Made by a program: the position numbers and the translations under genes. The notes beneath the pieces were generated by a model. It had not been told where the DNA came from. It did no database searches and saw only the letters and a list, made by a program, of their open reading frames with translations. From Spirochaetales bacterium (GTDB taxonomy: Bacteria > Spirochaetota > Spirochaetia > DSM-27196 > SLST01), in NCBI GenBank assembly GCA_007130265.1, contig SLST01000601.1, forward strand, positions 1-16,295: a DNA stretch of 16,295 bases, written 5' to 3'. This document shows, one piece after another, positions 1-6,539 of the stretch (its first letter is position 1; the number at the start of each line of letters is the position of its first letter).

Positions 1-197
1 GACGCGCCGATCGCGTAGTACCAGGTGCTGAAGAGGTTGAGCAGCAGGAAGACCGACATGCTGTACCCGATATGCTGAAACTTGCGTATCAGCTCGGAAG
101 GAATCTTCGTCCAGTACTTGAGCGGCGTCGGGATAAGGACGCACACCGTGAGGTAGTAGCCGAACAGGATCAGCGCGCCGGCTAGGTCACGACTCAT
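1..197 (-). CDS. Membrane protein, N-terminal part; possible SEC59/DGK1/VTE5-type (phosphatidate cytidylyltransferase-like) protein
   Basis: This gene is cut by the left edge of the window, leaving 65 N-terminal residues. The start is ATG at 197-195, preceded by a strong AAGGAGG ribosome site at 210-204. It overlaps the end of the tetR gene by 11 bp, so the two are co-transcribed and probably translationally coupled. Residues 5-25 form a hydrophobic membrane segment, followed by a short basic loop with RKFQHIGYS (about 38-46). A second hydrophobic stretch follows (about 47-64). An R-K-x-x-H-I-G motif after the first membrane helix is typical of polyprenol/diacylglycerol kinase and phosphatidate cytidylyltransferase-like integral membrane proteins. 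With so little sequence, that family call is an inference. Because it sits in the tetR transcript, it is probably controlled by the repressor. Confidence 0.6.
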   Translation of the reverse strand, partial: MSRDLAGALILFGYYLTVCVLIPTPLKYWTKIPSELIRKFQHIGYSMSVFLLLNLFSTWYYAIGA

Positions 198-798
198 GAG
201 AAGCCTCCTTCGCCATGCCGCTGAGCAGCATGCGTACCGCCTGCTCGCCGGCGTCCAGCGGCCGGGACTCCGCGGGACTCAGGGCTCCCTGCAGCACGAG
301 TCCGATGCCTGTCGACACGAGTACCAGGGCCGCCGCATCCGGGTCGACCGGACGAAGGCTGCCCTCCTCGATTCCTTCCTGGATCAGCGCGGCGAAGGCC
401 TCCCGGAACCGACGGTAGGGATCGACCGTCAGACGCCAGACATCCGGATCCTTCGACGCCTGCCGCCAGAACTCAAGGAACATGGGGATCTGCCCACTGC
501 CGAGCTCGGACACCTGCCCAACGAGACCCGCGAGATTCTCAAGCCGCCGCGGCACCGGCTCGTCCCGAGCGGCGGCGCGCCGCACCGACTCGTCGAGCTC
601 AGCGATCCACCGCTCGAGCAGCGCGACGAAAACCGCCTGCTTGCTCGGGAAGTGGTGGTAGAAGGCTCCCTTGCTCACGCCGGAGGCCGCGCAGATGTCC
701 GCGACCGACGTGGCGTCGAAGCCGCTGCTCGTGAATCGTTCGCGGGCCGACGCGAGGATCCGTGAGCGGGTCTCGTTCCGGCGTTCCTGGTTGGTCAT
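187..798 (-). CDS. TetR/AcrR family transcriptional repressor
   Basis: This is a 203-residue TetR-family repressor. The N-terminal helix-turn-helix domain spans about residues 10-55. It has the family pattern: ILASARERFTSSGFDATSV, then an ADICAASGVSKGAFYHHFPSK recognition region ending in YHHF and a lysine. The rest (about 60-195) is an all-helical ligand-binding and dimerisation domain with no recognisable ligand signature. The start is ATG at 798 with GGGGAGG at 808-802. The gene ends inside the next gene on the same strand (11-bp overlap), so it probably autoregulates that membrane protein. A perfect 14-bp palindrome lies 30 bp upstream. The ligand cannot be read from the sequence. Confidence in the family is very high. 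Confidence 0.95.
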   Translation of the reverse strand: MTNQERRNETRSRILASARERFTSSGFDATSVADICAASGVSKGAFYHHFPSKQAVFVALLERWIAELDESVRRAAARDEPVPRRLENLAGLVGQVSELGSGQIPMFLEFWRQASKDPDVWRLTVDPYRRFREAFAALIQEGIEEGSLRPVDPDAAALVLVSTGIGLVLQGALSPAESRPLDAGEQAVRMLLSGMAKEASHES

Positions 799-822
799 GA
801 GCCTCCCCTTTGCCCTCGCATC

Positions 823-848
823 ATATCGACCGACCGGTCGGTATATAT
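823..848. promoter_or_regulatory. Probable TetR operator in the tetR/amidohydrolase intergenic region
   Basis: Positions 829-842 read ACCGACCGGTCGGT, a perfect 14-bp palindrome. The dyad extends imperfectly to 823-848, because ATAT flanks at 823-826 and 845-848 also pair after two mismatches on each side. It lies 30 bp upstream of the tetR start codon. On the minus strand a TATGAT hexamer at 825-820 could be the tetR -10 element, and the palindrome would fill its spacer, so bound repressor would block transcription. Palindromes of this type are common TetR-family operators. No convincing -35 was found on either strand. Whether it also acts on the plus-strand gene at 1002 is open. Confidence 0.7.
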
Positions 849-917
849 AGTCGCCCTTTCCTGGGCGATCGTCAAGCTCCGTGGTCTGAGCGGCCAGCTC
901 CCCGCAGATCCAGACAA

Positions 918-940
918 CCCGTCGGGGCTGCCCCGGCGGG
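918..940. other. GC-rich hairpin upstream of the amidohydrolase gene
   Basis: CCCGTCGGGG (918-927) and CCCCGGCGGG (931-940) pair at nine of ten positions with a G-T wobble at the tenth, around a three-base loop. No T-run follows on either strand, so it is not a standard terminator. The rest of 849-974 between the tetR operator and the amidohydrolase promoter holds nothing else recognisable. Confidence 0.5.
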
Positions 941-974
941 GAGGGGCCGCGGGGTGGGGCCGCCGGACCATCTA

Positions 975-983
975 TGGTATGAT
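975..983 (+). promoter_or_regulatory. Candidate extended -10 promoter of the amidohydrolase gene
   Basis: TGGTATGAT at 975-983 matches an extended -10 element (TGn followed by TATGAT). It lies 18 bp before the ATG at 1002, and no -35 box is visible in the very GC-rich sequence upstream. Transcription would start near 990, just ahead of the GAGGAG ribosome site at 991-996, giving a leader of about a dozen bases. The evidence is sequence similarity only. Confidence 0.35.
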
Positions 984-1001
984 CGCCGCCGAGGAGTGAC
1001 T

Positions 1002-2231
1002 ATGGCCAGACAGACCGTGATCAAGGCAACCGAGCTCTACGACGGCGGGCAACGGTTCTCCGACCGCAAAGTCGTGGTCGAGGGAGACCGCATCGTTGAA
1101 GTCTCTCCGGCCGGCGTCGTGAAGGCCGACTACGAGGGCCACGTCACCCCGGCACTGATCGACGCGCATTCGCATATCGGCATGTTCCGCGAAGGAGAGC
1201 CGCAGGCGGAGGCGGAAGGCAACGACAAGTCCGCGCAGATCATGCCGCTCTCAGATCCGTTGAACTCGATATACTTCGACGACCGGGCGTTCTCCGACGC
1301 AGTCGACTTTGGCGTGCTCTACTCCTGCGTCGTGCCCGGCTCAGGGAATCTCGTGGGCGGACGTGCGCGGGTCATACGCAACTTCGCGAAGAATCGCAAG
1401 GAAGCGGTCGTCCTTGACTACGGGTACAAGATGGCGCTCGGGTACAACCCGCGCTCCACGACGAGCTGGAAGGGCGACCGCCCGGACACGCGAATGGGCG
1501 TCTACCAGATGCTCGAGAAGCGTTTCGACGAGGTGCTCGCGAAGCAGGCGAAGAACGAGCTCGCTCTCAACCGCAAGCTCCGCGACCTTGCCCGCAGCGC
1601 ACCTGAGAAGGGCATGGGGCCGCGCGAGCTCGACACTGAACGCGACGCTGCACGGCGCGAGGCCGAGCTCGAGCTCTCCTCGGAGGAGCAGGCGCTGCTC
1701 GATCTGCTGTCCGGCAGCAAGACGGTGAAGGTGCACGTTCACAAGGAGGACGACGCGCTCTACCTGATCGATCTGTGCAAGCGGTACGGGCTGAAGGCGA
1801 CCGCTGATCACATGATGGACATCCACCACAAGGAGATCTTCAACGAGGTCGCGCGGGCAGGAATCCCGATCGTCTACGGGCCCATGGGGTGCCTCGCGTA
1901 CAAGGTCGAGCTCAAGCACGAGAACTACCGTAACGCTGAGCTGCTCCTGAAGAGTCGAGCCGACTTCGGACTCATGACCGACCATCCGGTCGTGCTCTCA
2001 CACCTGCTACGTGACAGTCTGAAGTACTTTCTCATCCAGGGCGTGAGCGAAGCCGAGGCGCTCTCGATCGTCACCGCGCGCAACGCGACGATCCTGGGAC
2101 TGCAGGCCGACCTGGGCAGGGTAGAGGAAGGGAAGCTCGCGAGTCTCGTCGTCTGGGACCGCGAGCCTCTGTCGCTCGCCGCCTACCCGCGGATGGTGAT
2201 GGCGGAGGGCAAGGTCGTTCGCAGGCGGTGA
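1002..2231 (+). CDS. Imidazolonepropionase-like amidohydrolase (metal-dependent hydrolase)
   Basis: This is a 409-residue amidohydrolase-superfamily enzyme of the imidazolonepropionase/dihydroorotase-like type. Residues 1-50 and about 370-409 make the split beta-sandwich seen in these proteins. The barrel carries the metal site: D-A-H-S-H (H56, H58) after TPALI, V-H-V-H (H245, H247), A-D-H (H270), and T-D-H-P (D327). A lysine at 143 in Y-G-Y-K-M could be the carboxylated bridging lysine. The start is ATG at 1002 with GAGGAG five bases upstream. The reading frame stays open back to 810, but that part is low-complexity and has no ribosome site. Residues about 170-240 are an unusually charged helical insert. 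The substrate is unknown; cyclic amides or dipeptides are possible. It stands alone, divergent from tetR and convergent with the operon ending at 2269. Confidence 0.88.
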   Translation: MARQTVIKATELYDGGQRFSDRKVVVEGDRIVEVSPAGVVKADYEGHVTPALIDAHSHIGMFREGEPQAEAEGNDKSAQIMPLSDPLNSIYFDDRAFSDAVDFGVLYSCVVPGSGNLVGGRARVIRNFAKNRKEAVVLDYGYKMALGYNPRSTTSWKGDRPDTRMGVYQMLEKRFDEVLAKQAKNELALNRKLRDLARSAPEKGMGPRELDTERDAARREAELELSSEEQALLDLLSGSKTVKVHVHKEDDALYLIDLCKRYGLKATADHMMDIHHKEIFNEVARAGIPIVYGPMGCLAYKVELKHENYRNAELLLKSRADFGLMTDHPVVLSHLLRDSLKYFLIQGVSEAEALSIVTARNATILGLQADLGRVEEGKLASLVVWDREPLSLAAYPRMVMAEGKVVRRR

Positions 2232-2268
2232 GACCGGGGCTCCTTCGCCGAGATCGCGGTACTCCGGC

Positions 2269-2415
2269 TCACAGAATCTCGAAGTTGACGACGCGGGTTT
2301 TCTTGATCACTCGCGATTCGTCGCTCTTCACCACTTGCTTGATCAGCTTCTGAAGCTCGGTGATGCTCAGCTCCTTGAGGTCCACTTCCATCTCGAGCTC
2401 TACCTTGACCTTCAC
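2269..2415 (-). CDS. Small uncharacterised protein (about 48 aa), last gene of the nikR-led operon
   Basis: This is a short open frame, KVKVELEMEVDLKELS... to ...TRVVNFEIL, ending in TGA at 2271-2269. The preferred start is GTG at 2415-2413, because a perfect AAGGAGG ribosome site lies at 2427-2421, five bases upstream. An in-frame ATG at 2439 would give 56 residues and a 4-bp ATGA overlap with the preceding gene, matching the operon's other junctions but without a ribosome site. The product is very charged, with alternating hydrophobic residues (a beta-strand-like K-V-K-V-E-L-E-M-E-V-D-L). A predicted helix S-I-T-E-L-Q-K-L-I-K-Q-V-V-K and a final strand follow. Codon use is GC3-rich like its neighbours. 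I do not recognise the family. A small antiparallel-sheet plus helix fold, perhaps an oligomerising or accessory protein, would fit the pattern. Confidence 0.75.
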   Translation of the reverse strand: MKVKVELEMEVDLKELSITELQKLIKQVVKSDESRVIKKTRVVNFEIL

Positions 2416-2435
2416 GGTGCCCTCCTTGCCCACGA

Positions 2436-3371
2436 TCATAGCGCGATCGGTGACGCCTCGTCATCCCAACGTCTCAGTGCCGCGCGAAGCCTTCTCGCAC
2501 TGTCGATCGCCCTCCGCCTGCATTCGCCCTCGCCGGCGAACCGCTCAGGTGAGAGTTCGAGATTCCAGACGCCCGTGTACCCGACGCCAACGAGCGACCG
2601 GACGAAACGCTCGAGCGGCAGGCGTCCCTCGGTCAGCGGCCAATGGGTTCGATCGGTCGGACCGACGTCGTGGATGTGCGTGTGAACAACCTGTCGCAGA
2701 AAACCGTCGGGGGCATCCATCGAGAGGCCTTCCCTCAGGATGTTGCTCCACGTATGGCCGAAGTCGTAACAGATGCCGACGCGGCTACTGCCGGCCCTCC
2801 GGCTGACCACGAGAACGCCTTCGTACGTCACGCACGGGTCCACCGTCTTCTTCGCGCGGTTGAGCTCCACTGCCAGTACCGCTGGTATCGCTTCGGCCTC
2901 GATCCATCGGCCCATCTCGGCCAGGCGCGCGGCGCTTCGGGCGACAAGCGTCTGCGCGTCACCGTTCGGAGCCGCGTACGCGTGAACCGTCACCGCCGAC
3001 GGCGGTGCGTCCGGCGGTGCGTCCGGCGGTGCGCCGTCGTCGGTGCGAAGCCGCCCGTCGCGCAACCACTCGAGGAGCGCGACCACAGCCGGAACCGTTT
3101 CCAGCCAGTCGTCTCCGGGTGCTGCCGGCGGCAGGACACCGTGGATCGTCACCGCGAGCCCGGCCGACCGAACCCGCTCGGATGCGGCAAGCGCGAGTCC
3201 CACGTCGGTGTCCGGCCCCACCGCTCGCAGCTCAACGCTCCCCACCGATGCGTCGGCGAGATCGTGAAGCAGGTCATCCACGGGTCCGTACCAGCGGCGC
3301 TCGGCGGCGTCGGGGCGACCCGCGAGATAGGCCGGAGAGAGTGACATCCCTATGATCTGACGGCCGCTCAC
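2436..3371 (-). CDS. Sugar phosphate isomerase/epimerase-like TIM barrel protein (AP_endonuc_2 fold)
   Basis: This 311-residue protein has the xylose-isomerase-like TIM barrel pattern. Metal-ligand candidates sit at strand ends: L-A-V-E-L-N (E169), C-Y-D-F-G-H (D203, H206), H-T-H-I-H-D (H230, H232, H234) and W-N-L-E-L (E272). The start is GTG at 3371, overlapping the upstream stop codon by 4 bp (GTGA). GGAG seven bases upstream supports it over the internal ATG at codon 9. Residues about 113-125 hold a Pro-Asp-Ala repeat encoded by a 12-bp tandem repeat, probably a surface loop. It follows the metallo-hydrolase gene directly, so the two enzymes probably act in one pathway. The substrate cannot be assigned; sugar, inositol or hydroxy-acid isomerases and endonuclease IV share this fold, and the composition favours a metabolic isomerase. 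Confidence 0.85.
   Translation of the reverse strand: MSGRQIIGMSLSPAYLAGRPDAAERRWYGPVDDLLHDLADASVGSVELRAVGPDTDVGLALAASERVRSAGLAVTIHGVLPPAAPGDDWLETVPAVVALLEWLRDGRLRTDDGAPPDAPPDAPPSAVTVHAYAAPNGDAQTLVARSAARLAEMGRWIEAEAIPAVLAVELNRAKKTVDPCVTYEGVLVVSRRAGSSRVGICYDFGHTWSNILREGLSMDAPDGFLRQVVHTHIHDVGPTDRTHWPLTEGRLPLERFVRSLVGVGYTGVWNLELSPERFAGEGECRRRAIDSARRLRAALRRWDDEASPIAL
3001..3033. repeat. 12-bp tandem repeat inside the TIM-barrel gene
   Basis: The unit GGCGGTGCGTCC occurs twice in full (3001-3012, 3013-3024) and once as nine bases (3025-3033). On the coding strand it encodes the repeated Pro-Pro-Asp-Ala of residues about 114-124. Because the unit is a multiple of three, copy-number change would lengthen the loop without breaking the frame. 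Confidence 0.85.
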
Positions 3372-4240
3372 AGGCTCACTCCGGTCCAGAGCTCGGGCGC
3401 CTCCACCGCAACGCCGTGAAGCTTCTGCGCGAGCCGACGTCGAACCTCGTCTGCGTGTTCGCGCGTCCAGTAGTCCTCCGGCTCACGCGAGACCTCTTCC
3501 AGGTGCCCCAGGTAGACCTTTTCCTTCGGGCGCAGCGATGCGATGAAACTGCACATCTCGCCAAGGCGCGGCGGAGCAGCATCGAGCCCCGCCCCACGCC
3601 CGAGCCACACGTGGGCGATGACCGTGTCGACCGCCCCGAAATCCGGCAGCGCGGCGCTTTGGTAGGTCCTCGTGTCGCCCGGCACCAGCAGGCGGCGATC
3701 GTTCCACTCGGCAAGATACCCGGTCGCTTCGATCCCGGCGACGGGCTCGCCCTCGCCCCAGCGGCCCGGGTACTCCCAGTGGAGCCCGTCGAAGGCCCTC
3801 AGACGCAGGGGCCCAATCGTGACCGGCTCCATCGGCTCGGGTACGATCACTCGACTCCCGCGTATACCGCAGCGGTCGACGATCTCGCGCAGGTGGTGCG
3901 GTATGACCCACCGGATTCGTTCGTGGCGTGAGAGCTCCTTCAGCAGCACCGCGTCCACGTGGTCGTAGTGGTTGTGAGTCATCACAACGAGGTCGAGGTC
4001 CTCGAGTGCGGCCGTCGGGACGAGTCCCGCTTCGTCTACGAGGTAGTCGAGACGCACGGGATCGATCGACCAGCGAAGCCCCGCGGTGCGAAGCAGGTAG
4101 TCGGCGGAGTACATCAGCCACAGAGCGTCAGGCCCGTCCGACTGCCATTCGGCGATCATGCGCCTCCAGCCGTCCGGGCCTCGAACCGTCAGCCTCCGGC
4201 GCGTGTCCGCGATCTGGCGGACTCGTCCGGGTCGGCTCAT
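3368..4240 (-). CDS. Metallo-beta-lactamase-fold hydrolase, UlaG-like
   Basis: This 290-residue MBL-fold protein has a complete dinuclear metal site. The motif T-H-N-H-Y-D-H-V-D supplies H89, H91, D93 and H94. The bridging aspartate is D189 in V-P-G-D-T, and the last histidine is H246 in Y-L-G-H-L. H154 in L-H-W-E-Y-P may be a further ligand. The overall pattern (SIDPVRLDYL, L-V-V-M-T-H-N-H-Y-D-H) is close to UlaG-type lactonases and RNase-Z-like Zn-dependent hydrolases. There is no signal peptide, so it is cytoplasmic. The ATG at 4240 overlaps the stop of the metal-binding protein gene by 4 bp, and its own stop overlaps the next gene. Co-translation with a metal importer is notable because the protein needs two metal ions. 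The substrate is unknown. Confidence 0.87.
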   Translation of the reverse strand: MSRPGRVRQIADTRRRLTVRGPDGWRRMIAEWQSDGPDALWLMYSADYLLRTAGLRWSIDPVRLDYLVDEAGLVPTAALEDLDLVVMTHNHYDHVDAVLLKELSRHERIRWVIPHHLREIVDRCGIRGSRVIVPEPMEPVTIGPLRLRAFDGLHWEYPGRWGEGEPVAGIEATGYLAEWNDRRLLVPGDTRTYQSAALPDFGAVDTVIAHVWLGRGAGLDAAPPRLGEMCSFIASLRPKEKVYLGHLEEVSREPEDYWTREHADEVRRRLAQKLHGVAVEAPELWTGVSL

Positions 4241-4983
4241 TCGACGAGTCCGAGGATTTGCGCGTTGTGCCGCAGCACCTCGATCAGAGTACGTGTGCCC
4301 CCGCGTCCGGGGAAGTTGATGAGCGTCACGTACGGGATCTCACCTCGCAGCGGTGCGCCGGTGGGCACATGCCAGTTGTCGATCACGATGTCCGGTTCCA
4401 GGTCGACGATCTCCCGCAGCCGGGACGGCGTGAGCTCGCCCATTCCAAGCTCGGCGACGATTTCATAGCCGAGCCACTCAGCGAGCACCTGGTAGTGGAC
4501 GTGGACGATCGCCCGGGTGCCGGCGGTGTTCTTCGCTTCGGCCGCCGCAAGCAGCTCCGCGGTTATCGCGTCCAGCTCTTCCTCCCACTCCTCAAAACGG
4601 TCGATCGTGCCGAAGATCCCGGCGAGCTCCCGCACAACCTGCCTGAGCACCGGCGGAGTATTGTTCGTGCGCACCTGAACGATGCGATCGTCGGGGATCC
4701 CGGCGGCTTCGAAGAGGCTTGGTATGAAGCTCTCGTATCCCGCCCAGACCAGGAAGTCCGCCTCAACCGCATACCGGATGTCGCCCGGCCGGAAGTCGTA
4801 CTCCGGGGGATGACGAAGCTCGACCGGCGCGAGCACCCGGCCGACGTCCGCGCCCGCGGCCTCGGCGAGCGCTGCGACCCACGATGTCGACACGGTGACC
4901 CGCGGCGGGTCATCCGCAAGCGCGAACGGTGCGAGCAACAGCATCACCACGATACTCACTACGATGTGTTTGATGGTTTTCAT
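4237..4983 (-). CDS. ZnuA/TroA-like metal ABC transporter substrate-binding protein
   Basis: This is the periplasmic binding component of a cluster-9-type (zinc/manganese/iron) metal importer, 248 residues. Residues 1-23 are a signal peptide: K-T-I-K, then a hydrophobic core, then A-L-A before D-D. Candidate metal ligands are H58 (R-H-P-P-E-Y, the place of the usual first histidine), H161/H163 (V-H-V-H-Y) and H205 (D-N-W-H). A mostly histidine site suggests zinc or nickel more than manganese. It is shorter than typical ZnuA (about 300 residues) and lacks the His-rich loop. A possible alpha-helical linker spans about 125-155. The start is ATG at 4983 with GGAG six bases upstream. It follows the permease after a 21-bp gap. 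Metal specificity is inferred. Confidence 0.9.
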   Translation of the reverse strand: MKTIKHIVVSIVVMLLLAPFALADDPPRVTVSTSWVAALAEAAGADVGRVLAPVELRHPPEYDFRPGDIRYAVEADFLVWAGYESFIPSLFEAAGIPDDRIVQVRTNNTPPVLRQVVRELAGIFGTIDRFEEWEEELDAITAELLAAAEAKNTAGTRAIVHVHYQVLAEWLGYEIVAELGMGELTPSRLREIVDLEPDIVIDNWHVPTGAPLRGEIPYVTLINFPGRGGTRTLIEVLRHNAQILGLVE

Positions 4984-5004
4984 CCTCTTCTCCTATCTCC
5001 AGAT

Positions 5005-5817
5005 CTATTTCTTCAGCTTTGACAGCAGCATACTGAGCGCCAGAACGAGCGTCGAAGCGGCGGCAGCGGTTGCACCGATCGGCAGGTCGAACACAAGCGC
5101 ACCAAGGAATCCCCCTGCGCAGGCGATCAGCCCAAAGATCGCCGAAAGCATCAGCGCCGACCCGAACCCCCGCGCGAACCGCAGCGCGGCGATTCCCGGC
5201 AGGAGGATGATCGCGTCCACCAGCAGCGCGCCCACAAGCCGTAACGCCGCGGCGACCCCGGCTCCTACGAGTACGAAGAGCCCGGCGGTCACGAGGTCGA
5301 CTGGAACGCCGAGCGCCCGGGCCAGCTCATCGTCGAGCAGCACGAGTTCGATCTCGCGGTACGCGACCACGAAGACGGTGACCACCGCCGCGCCGAGCAC
5401 CGCGACGAACACCAGATCGAGCCTCGTCATGAGCAGGATGTTGCCGGCGAACACGCCAAAGACATCCATCGCCGGGACGCCCGCCACCGCGAGCAGCAGG
5501 AACGCGGCGGCGAGTGATCCGGTCATGAAGAGTCCCATCACCGAGCTCGCGGAGATCGAAAAACGCTTTCCGGTCACCCCCATCGCCACCGATGCGGCGA
5601 GCACGAGCGCGAAGGCGCCCGGACCCGGAGCGAATCCCAGGCTCATCCCGGCCGCTGCTCCCAGAAGCCCGATGTGCATGAGCGTGAAGCGGATCGCGGT
5701 GAGATGGAGCGACACGATGACTACTCCCAGGAGCGACAGGGTGCCCCCGGCGATGAGCATGCCGATGAACGCGTGCCTGATTACCGGGATCGAGAGAGCG
5801 GCCACGATGTCGCTCAC
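5005..5817 (-). CDS. ZnuB-like metal ABC transporter permease
   Basis: This 270-residue integral membrane protein is the channel of the metal importer. It has about eight hydrophobic segments. The ABC-3 family signature near the C-terminus, A-L-R-L-V-G-A-L-L-V-D-A-I-I-L-L-P-G, resembles the conserved V-G-A-L-L-V-x-A-x-L-x-x-P region of ZnuB/TroC/MntB. The start is GTG at 5817-5815. It overlaps the ATPase gene's TGA (GTGA, 5814-5817). The frame continues upstream into the ATPase gene but that extension is a shadow. It works with the ATPase encoded just before it and the binding protein encoded just after it. Which metal passes is not visible from the sequence. Confidence 0.92.
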   Translation of the reverse strand: MSDIVAALSIPVIRHAFIGMLIAGGTLSLLGVVIVSLHLTAIRFTLMHIGLLGAAAGMSLGFAPGPGAFALVLAASVAMGVTGKRFSISASSVMGLFMTGSLAAAFLLLAVAGVPAMDVFGVFAGNILLMTRLDLVFVAVLGAAVVTVFVVAYREIELVLLDDELARALGVPVDLVTAGLFVLVGAGVAAALRLVGALLVDAIILLPGIAALRFARGFGSALMLSAIFGLIACAGGFLGALVFDLPIGATAAAASTLVLALSMLLSKLKK

Positions 5818-6539
5818 AGCAGATACCCTTCTTCCATCCGCAGCACCCGGTCGAAGGCGCGGCCCGGGACCTCCTCGTGCGTCACCATGATCGTCGTGAT
5901 GCCGAGCAGCTCGTGAAGGTCGATGATGCGCACCATCAGGTCGGCTTTCGCGTGTTTGTCCAGGTACGTCGTCGGCTCGTCCATCAGAAGCATCTGCGGA
6001 CGCCGCGCGAGCGCCCGGGCGAGCGAGGCGCGTTGTCGCTGGCCGCCTGACAAGGTTTTCAGATCGCGCTTCGAGAGTTCGGCCATGCCGACCATCTCCA
6101 GGCATTCACCGGCGATCCTGCGGTCTTCCGAATCGGGCCGGCGCAACCAGGAAAAGCGACCCCAGCGACCGAGCAGCACCGCCTCATCGACCGTGATCGG
6201 CAGTGCCGGCGGCGCATGCAACTGCGGGAGATAGCCGATGGCACGGCGAACACGGGCGCGCTCGCTCTTCTTCAGTCCCCGTCCGTGCAGGCCTCTGTCG
6301 TCGGCCTCTCTACCGCTGTAGATCGTGCTTCCAAGGATTTCCACCCTCCCGTCGCTCGGCCCGACGAGTCCGAGCAGGACCTTCAGGAGCGTCGTCTTGC
6401 CCGAGCCGTTGGGTCCAACGACGCCTACGAGCTCGCCGCGTTGCACCGTGAGCGAGAAGTCGCGCAGTACTCGCGTCGAGCCGTACCCGGCATGGATTCC
6501 GGACAGCGCGATCACCGTCTCCGAGGAAGTCCGGGTCAC
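5814..6539 (-). CDS. ZnuC-like metal ABC transporter ATP-binding protein
   Basis: This 241-residue ATPase energises the metal importer at the inner face of the membrane. It shows Walker A G-P-N-G-S-G-K-T (42-49), a Q-loop Q106 in Y-L-P-Q, the signature L-S-G-G-Q-R-Q-R (163-170), Walker B L-L-M-D-E-P (184-189) and the H-loop H221 in V-T-H-E. The segment between Walker A and the Q-loop is longer than usual. It is charged and glycine-rich (about 75-100, S-G-R-E-A-D-D-R-G-L-H-G-R). The start is GTG at 6539, overlapping the nikR stop by 4 bp (GTGA). A longer upstream reading frame is only nikR in another frame. All catalytic elements are intact. Confidence 0.95.
   Translation of the reverse strand: MTRTSSETVIALSGIHAGYGSTRVLRDFSLTVQRGELVGVVGPNGSGKTTLLKVLLGLVGPSDGRVEILGSTIYSGREADDRGLHGRGLKKSERARVRRAIGYLPQLHAPPALPITVDEAVLLGRWGRFSWLRRPDSEDRRIAGECLEMVGMAELSKRDLKTLSGGQRQRASLARALARRPQMLLMDEPTTYLDKHAKADLMVRIIDLHELLGITTIMVTHEEVPGRAFDRVLRMEEGYLL

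Noticed and set aside
810..1001. N-terminal extension of the amidohydrolase to 810
   Set aside because: The extension is Pro/Arg/Gly-rich, crosses the operator and a hairpin, and has no ribosome site. GAGGAG and the ATG at 1002 mark the true start.
2183..2464. 93-residue minus-strand frame near the operon end
   Set aside because: Its translation is Arg/Gln/Ser low-complexity. The overlapping 48-residue frame has the ribosome site and protein-like pattern.
3928..5890. Long plus-strand open frames opposite the metal operon
   Set aside because: They are antisense to the MBL, ZnuA and ZnuB genes. The translations are low-complexity Ser/Ala/Thr/Arg text typical of GC-rich shadows.
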